Shown: piece by piece, positions 58,860 to 64,000 of the stretch
Position numbering within the stretch: position 1 is the first letter of the stretch
Layout of the letters: the number at the start of each line of letters is the position of its first letter
DNA from: Cordia subcordata
Taxonomy: Eukaryota; Streptophyta; Magnoliopsida; Boraginales; Cordiaceae
Assembly: GCA_028554755.1 (NCBI GenBank)
Contig: JAPTOF010000025.1
Span: 2,672,501-2,736,500 of the forward strand
DNA: 64,000 nt
Direction of reading: 5' to 3'
The notes under the pieces: model-generated
Seen by the model: only the letters and a program-made list of their open reading frames with translations
Database searches by the model: none
What the model was told of the DNA's origin: nothing
Translations under genes and position numbers: made by a program

Positions 58860-59964
58860 CTAATCATTGTCTTCTCCTGTCTCTTCTTCTGCTATTCCTT
58901 TGCCTTTATTGCTGTGGTTTTCCTGGGTTGTAGGACCAGGTGCTTTTGGTAAATTGTCTTGGAATAATTTCTATAGTATGTCTTTTGTTTTTTGCTCAAT
59001 AGCATCATTTAATAACTTTTTCGTTATTGCTTTCTTTAATTTTCTTTTTTCTTTAATATTTTTATTTTGTCTTTCCGGACTTAATGTGCCTTTACCAGAT
59101 GCCGGTGAATCTGGACTAGCCGATCTTTCTCTCGATCGATTGGGGTTTTCAGAAGCTTTTGGCAAACTTCTAGCCTTAACCAGATTTGATTTGTCTTTAC
59201 TTGTTACCGATTGAACAGGACTAGCTGGATATTTGACCCCTGATCCAGTGGGTTGGGTAACGAACTTATATTTATCTAATAAAACTTTATATTTGGTTTA
59301 CCAGTCCATTAAATCTAATTCTAAGGTTTGTATTTTGGTTTGATATTGTTGTAATATGGTTTGGTAATGGGCTTTTTCAGAAATAAGCTGGTCATTTCTT
59401 TCTTTTTTTGTTCTAAAGTGTTTGATCATTTGTTTCACAGCTAGAGCATTCTTCTCTACCTGTTTCAAGATTGGTATTGCAATATGGACTAATAAAGAAA
59501 TTGTCTCCACAGTGTGTTTTAAGTAATGATATTGCTTCTGGTAGGGTTTTTACCCCTTTATACCATGCTCTATTGTATTTTCCTACTCCAATTACCATTG
59601 CCTCAGTCCACTGCTTGTATACACCTGGATTATCACCTCTAAAAACACAATAAAACTGAAACTTTCTAGTTAGTCTTAATTTTAAAAAATAGCTTATTAA
59701 TGCATTTAATGTATTAATAAACCATCCATTGTTTTTCTTTAAATAGGATTGCCATAAATTGTCTAAGAGTGTCTGTTGGTCTTCAGGTATCAGGCTTCGA
59801 GGTTGAACCTTGGGCTGAAATCTGTTTCCTGCATGAATTACTTCTAAATTATTATTGTCAAAATTTATCCGTCTCTGTCCTGATTTTGGGCCTGTTGTTT
59901 CTACATAGCTAGGATATTGTATTGGAAATATATTGCTTTTGTCTGGAGTTGATGAAGATGCCAT
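58860..59964 (-). pseudogene. EPRV viroplasmin-like gene, minus copy, frameshifted
   Basis: One base longer (1105 nt) than the other copies: an extra T near 59430 shifts the frame in the Cys segment (ECSSCET). A TAA follows the coiled coil near 59298. The start and the upstream ATTTTGCAGG are preserved. Confidence 0.8.
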
Positions 59965-59994
59965 CCTGCAAAATAAAAAAAAAACTTGCCTTTT

Positions 59995-61861
59995 CTAATT
60001 TGCTTCGATTAGCTTTCTACTCAACATATCAACTAGGTAATTATTTTTACCTTTAATATGTTGCCATTCTATACCTTTTAGTCTATAATTTCCTAAAGCA
60101 GATAAAAATTTAATCCATCTATTTGTATATCTAGAATCTTTGTTTTTATTATATCTAACTATTGCTTCACAATCTGTTCTAATACAAAATTCATATTTAC
60201 TTAATAAAAAGATTTTAAAACTTTCTAAAGCATAGATAATAGCTAGTAATTCATAATCTAGACTAGTTAAATATTGATTAATTTCTTTATATTTTCTACT
60301 AGCATATCTGCATAATTGTTCAGTATTATTACTAGAGTATTTATGAGGTTTACTATACAATATAGCTCCCCATCCTTCTTTACATCCATCTGTTTGTACT
60401 ATTAAATAATCACTTTCTAAAGGTAAATATAATTCGGGTAATTGTTTTATTTTTTCTTTAATTTTTCTGACTAATTTAATATCTTCATTATTAAAATGTC
60501 TTTGACCATTTTTCCTAGTTTTATTATGTAATGGTCCTGTTAATTTACTAAGATCTTTTATATACATTCTTGCTTGATTTACAAGTCCTAAAAAGGATTG
60601 TATTTGTTTTAATCCTTCTATTTTATTAGGAAAATTTAAAATCTTTTTAGCTATGTGTCCTTGAAGTTTTACTTTTCCATTTCCTATTTCCATACCCAAA
60701 AATTTTACTTGGGTTTTAAATAATTCTACTTTCTTTTTACTAATAATTATTCCATGTTTTTTAAATAATTTGAATACCATATTAAATGTCCTATATGTTC
60801 TGCTTCATTTTTACTACATACTAAAATATCGTCTATATATACAAGAATAAAATCATTAAACTGTTTAAAAATATTATCCATTTTTCTTTGAAAAATACTA
60901 GGTGTTGTTTTTAATCCAAAGGGCATTACTAACCATTCAAATAATCCCTTTGGTGTAGTAAAAGAGGTCCACTTAATGTCTTCAGGCCACATTTTTATTT
61001 GATAATATCCGGATTTACAATCAAATTTACTAAATATCTTTCTTCCTTGAATTTTATTTATCAAAAAAGTTTTATTTGGTATATTATAACTATCATCTCT
61101 AATATTATCATTTAAACGCTTATAGTTTATTACCATTCTACTTTTCCCTCTAACTATTTCTGCATGATTTCTAACTATAAATGCTGCTGATCTATGAGGA
61201 CTAATACTTGGTCTAATTAATTTTAATTTAGTCAATTCTTCTCAATGCATTTTAAAGTCTTTTGCATCTACTGCACTAGCTTCTATATTAGCTGTTTTAA
61301 TAACATAATCTGAGTTTATTATATCTAATTTACAATATATTTTATTTAAATCCCATTTTTTAATAGGATCTTCTCCTAAAAAAGGAAGTCTATCTAATTC
61401 ATGTAAAATTTTTTCTTTAGTTTTTAATTGACTTATTAAATTATAACTCAATCTATCTTGTATATATAAATCTTCATTTATTTCTTCTTCTAATTCTAAA
61501 TCTATACTTTCATCTATATTATCTTGGTTTATATTATTACAACAACAATTCTGTTTTCCTAATTTACATTCTTCACAATTCTCACTTTTTTCTCTTTTTT
61601 CTATTTCTATATATTCTCCACCACGCTACTGAATGTACTCTGATGGATTGTCTATATTAATGGGTGAATATATTGTATTTTGATTTAAATAAAAAAATCA
61701 GAATTAATAAAAATACTACCATTTTTATTTAATAAAAAGTTTAAGCCTAGAATAATTTTGCCTTCTTTATGGGTAACTGGTAAACAAAAAGCTATTGGTA
61801 ATTTATAATTAATTGTTTGAGTATTGCATGGAGTTAAAAATGAAATATATGCATTTTTTAT
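59995..61861 (-). pseudogene. EPRV RT-RNase H with protease C-terminus, minus copy
   Basis: Minus-strand counterpart of 44040-45916. YIDD is at plus 60828-60839. Three open pieces (61242-61451, 60747-61235, 59995-60780) are separated by a TGA near 61240 and a one-base loss near 60775. The protease part includes [11 protein letters not shown] and [12 protein letters not shown] but stops before the DTG site, where the TA/TATG repeat begins. Confidence 0.85.
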
Positions 61862-62034
61862 ATGTATGTATATATATATATATATATGTATGTATTTATA
61901 TATACACATATGTATATATATATGTATATATATGTATATATATATATGTATGTATTTATATATATACATATGTATATATATATGTATGTATATATATATA
62001 TACATACATATATATATATATATATGTATGTAAA
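61862..62034. repeat. TA/TATG repeat between two EPRVs
   Basis: Compound repeat of TATG, TGTATTTA and TA units, palindrome-like in places (CATATGTATATATATATGTA). It joins the protease end of EPRV locus 2 directly to a coat-protein fragment of a different virus. Confidence 0.9.
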
Positions 62035-62035
62035 C

Positions 62036-62720
62036 TATTTAATTGAATCCCAAAGACAATCAATAATAAATTCAGTGAAAACAGAGAATAATAATATAAT
62101 TCAAGATGCTGTTTATTCACTAACTATAAATATTTGTGAACATTTTACTTGTAGATTTACTACTAATGCTGAAAATATTAGGTCACTTTTATTAAATCTT
62201 AAGTGTCCTACTTTAACCTCATTTAGGTGGTATAAAGATGTATTCCTTAGTAGGGTTATGGAATTACCAGAGGCTAATCAACATCATTGGAAGTCTAAAT
62301 TTATAAATGGTCTTCCACATTTATTTGCTGAAAGAGTAAAGAAAACTCTTAGAGTAGGAGTTTCAGCCATAGATTATAATAATTTAACCTATGGAACCAT
62401 AATTGGAAAATGTATGCAGGAAGGTTTAGCTTTATGTAATGAAATTAAGCTTAATCAACAAATCAAAAAATAGCATTTAACAGAAAAAAGTCAATTAGGA
62501 CAATTCTGTGAACAATTTGGTATTGGAATAAACCAATCTTATAAAACATATAAACCAAAGAAGATTTATAAAAAACCTTCTCCACAAAGATTTTCTTCTC
62601 CTATGTATCAGAAAAAAATAGCTGCTAGGAGACAAAAGAAATTAATTAGACAGCAGAATAAAAGAAAAGTTGGTGGTTATAAATCCAAAATTCCTAAAAA
62701 AATAAAAAAGACTTGTAATT
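62036..62720 (+). pseudogene. Second EPRV coat-protein remnant
   Basis: The segment [39 protein letters not shown] and [20 protein letters not shown] is a familiar coat-protein block of petuvirus/florendovirus-type EPRVs. A TAG at 62471-62473 breaks it. The following Lys/Arg-rich region is in frame until a shift just before the zinc knuckle. Confidence 0.75.
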
Positions 62721-64000
62721 TGTTATAAATGTGGAAAAATTGGTCATATTTCACCTAATTGTACTCTTAAATATAAAATTAAATCTTTGAAAATAGATCC
62801 AGAGATAAAAGAACAACTTCTTAAATTAATGGTTAGTTCAGATTCAGAAGTGGATCAACACACTGATTCTGATCTCCCTGAATCCTCAAAATCAAAAGAG
62901 GATATTAACTATCTTTCTTAAACTTCTGAAATTAGTTCATCAGAAGAAGATAATCAATCTAATAAAGGTTGTCAAATGTGTATAAATAAGATACAAAGTG
63001 AAGAAGATAATAATTATTACCAACTTCTTTCACAATTTAAAGACTTTCAATTAAATGTCTTAACAAATGATAATATCATTGAACTTTTAAGAATAGTTAA
63101 AGATTCTGAGATAAGAAATAAAATTTTAGAATCTTTAGGTAAACATAAGGAACCTAAAGAAATTCAGGATACTCAACAATTTGTACCTTATACTCTTAAA
63201 GAAGTTAAGAGAAGATTAGAAGAAAAACATAATCTTTCTTCAGTGGTTACATCTACAACTACTATTCAGGATCTTCAAATAGAAGTTAATAATCTGAAAG
63301 CTGAGATGAAAATATTAACTCAGGAAAACACCCAAATAAAAGCTCATTTAGGCAGACTAAGTGATAGGGTAGATAATTTAGATAAGGGAAAAACTATAGT
63401 CTAGGAATCTTTAGGACAATCTAGTTCCCAAGAATTAGAACTATTTTTAGGAAATATGGAGTTAATAACTTCACAAAAATGGTTGGTAAAAATTACTATC
63501 TTAATAAAAGGAGAATTTAAAAAGGAATTAGTTGCACTAATAGATAGTGGTACAGACCTCAATTGTATTCAGGAGGGTTTAATTCCAACAAAATATTTTG
63601 AAAAAACTACACATTCATTATCTTCTGCTAGTGGTAATAAAATGGAGATTTTATATAAATTATCTCATGCATGTATATGTCATGATAGGCAGTGTATTCC
63701 TACTAGTTTTGTTTTAGTTAGGAATATGACTAATCAAGTTATTTTAGGAACCCCTTTCCTTCATAAAATCTTCCCTATAAAGGAAATAACTACTAGTGGT
63801 ATTATAGGTAGTTTTGAAGGAATGTATATAAAATTTGAATTTATTAAGGACCCAATTACTAGAGTTCTTAATAAAATTGCGGATTTAATAAAAGCAAAAG
63901 ATAATCAATTAAATTATCTTAAATAGGAAATATCAACTTTAACAATAAAAGAAAAGTTGAATAATCCAAAATTGCAGGAAAAAATAAAATTGGTAATAGA
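62721..64000 (+). pseudogene. Second EPRV zinc knuckle and protease remnant
   Basis: A single frame starts with the CCHC knuckle CYKCGKIGHISPNC, continues through an acidic Ser-rich linker and a coiled coil (LQIEVNNLKAEMKILTQEN), and reaches an aspartic protease with ALIDSGTDLNCI (DSG at 63543-63551) and VILGTPFLHKIFP. Stops at 62919-62921, 63402-63404 and 63924-63926 interrupt it. It continues beyond the window. Confidence 0.78.

Larger units (their letters stand above)
43736..61861. mobile_element. EPRV locus 2: tandem plus inverted virus copies
   Basis: Plus strand to 56709: protease, RT-RNase H, viroplasmin-like, leader, ORF1-3, movement protein, coat-protease without RT, viroplasmin-like, leader, ORF1 start, viroplasmin-like fragment. 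It then flips to minus: ORF3, ORF2, ORF1, leader, viroplasmin-like, RT-RNase H, protease end. Primer sites at 48126 and 55584 are 7458 bases apart, the size of the RT-less unit. Adding the roughly 1.4-1.5 kb missing RT gives about 9 kb for a complete genome. TA/TATG repeats bound both ends. Confidence 0.9.
62035..64000 (+). mobile_element. Second EPRV type: petuvirus/florendovirus-like fragment
   Basis: Coat protein, CCHC knuckle and aspartic protease in the order of a caulimovirid polyprotein, but with little similarity to the main EPRV. It enters mid-coat-protein next to a TA repeat and runs off the right window edge, where RT would be expected. The genus is a guess from the coat motif style. 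Confidence 0.75.

Overview
The window is nuclear DNA of a flowering plant, most likely a eudicot. The signs are one intronless plant-specific C2H2 zinc-finger gene with QALGGH-type fingers and an EAR motif, AT-rich intergenic DNA with long TA microsatellites, a decayed block of plastid DNA, nested Ty3/gypsy-type LTR elements and several endogenous pararetroviruses (EPRVs, Caulimoviridae). The species cannot be named from sequence alone.

Layout. 1-6528 is a nuclear copy of plastid DNA (NUPT), colinear with the standard chloroplast block atpH-atpF-atpA-trnR-trnG-trnS-psbI-psbK-trnQ and broken by many one-base deletions and stops. It runs directly into EPRV locus 1 (6529-12354), a head-to-head inverted pair of virus fragments. 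12355-22817 is low-copy host DNA with the ZAT4/ZAT9-like gene (14527-15777), microsatellites and a small MITE. 22818-42486 is a nest of three related LTR elements: an old minus-strand element C, with a minus-strand Athila-like element A inside its left LTR and a plus-strand non-autonomous element B (5-bp target duplication CATGG) inside its body. After an AGCT-rich unassigned stretch and a TA/TATG minisatellite comes EPRV locus 2 (43736-61861): a plus-strand tandem of more than one virus genome followed by an inverted minus-strand copy, closed by a second TA/TATG repeat. 62035-64000 is the start of a different, petuvirus/florendovirus-like EPRV.

The main virus can be read almost completely. 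Its order is: long leader with TATA box, poly(A) signal and CT-rich tract; tRNA-iMet primer site; ORF1; ORF2; ORF3 (coiled coil, virion-associated-like); a separate 30K-type movement protein; a coat-protease-RT-RNase H polyprotein; and a viroplasmin-like last gene. The polyprotein carries the second cysteine motif CX2CX11CX2CX4CX2C and an RT that look badnavirus/tungrovirus-like, while a free-standing movement protein and a viroplasmin-type gene are caulimovirus-like traits. I did not recognise this combination as a described genus. Two copies share the same loss of nearly the whole RT-RNase H segment, and one of them lies in tandem with an RT-bearing copy. A splice-acceptor-like site sits directly before the viroplasmin-like ATG in five of five copies that keep that end.

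Apart from the zinc-finger gene, nothing here looks like a functioning host gene. The viroplasmin-like ORF at 45947-47050, the movement-protein ORF at 49353-50330 and ORF1 at 57181-57660 remain open, but they sit in otherwise decayed provirus.
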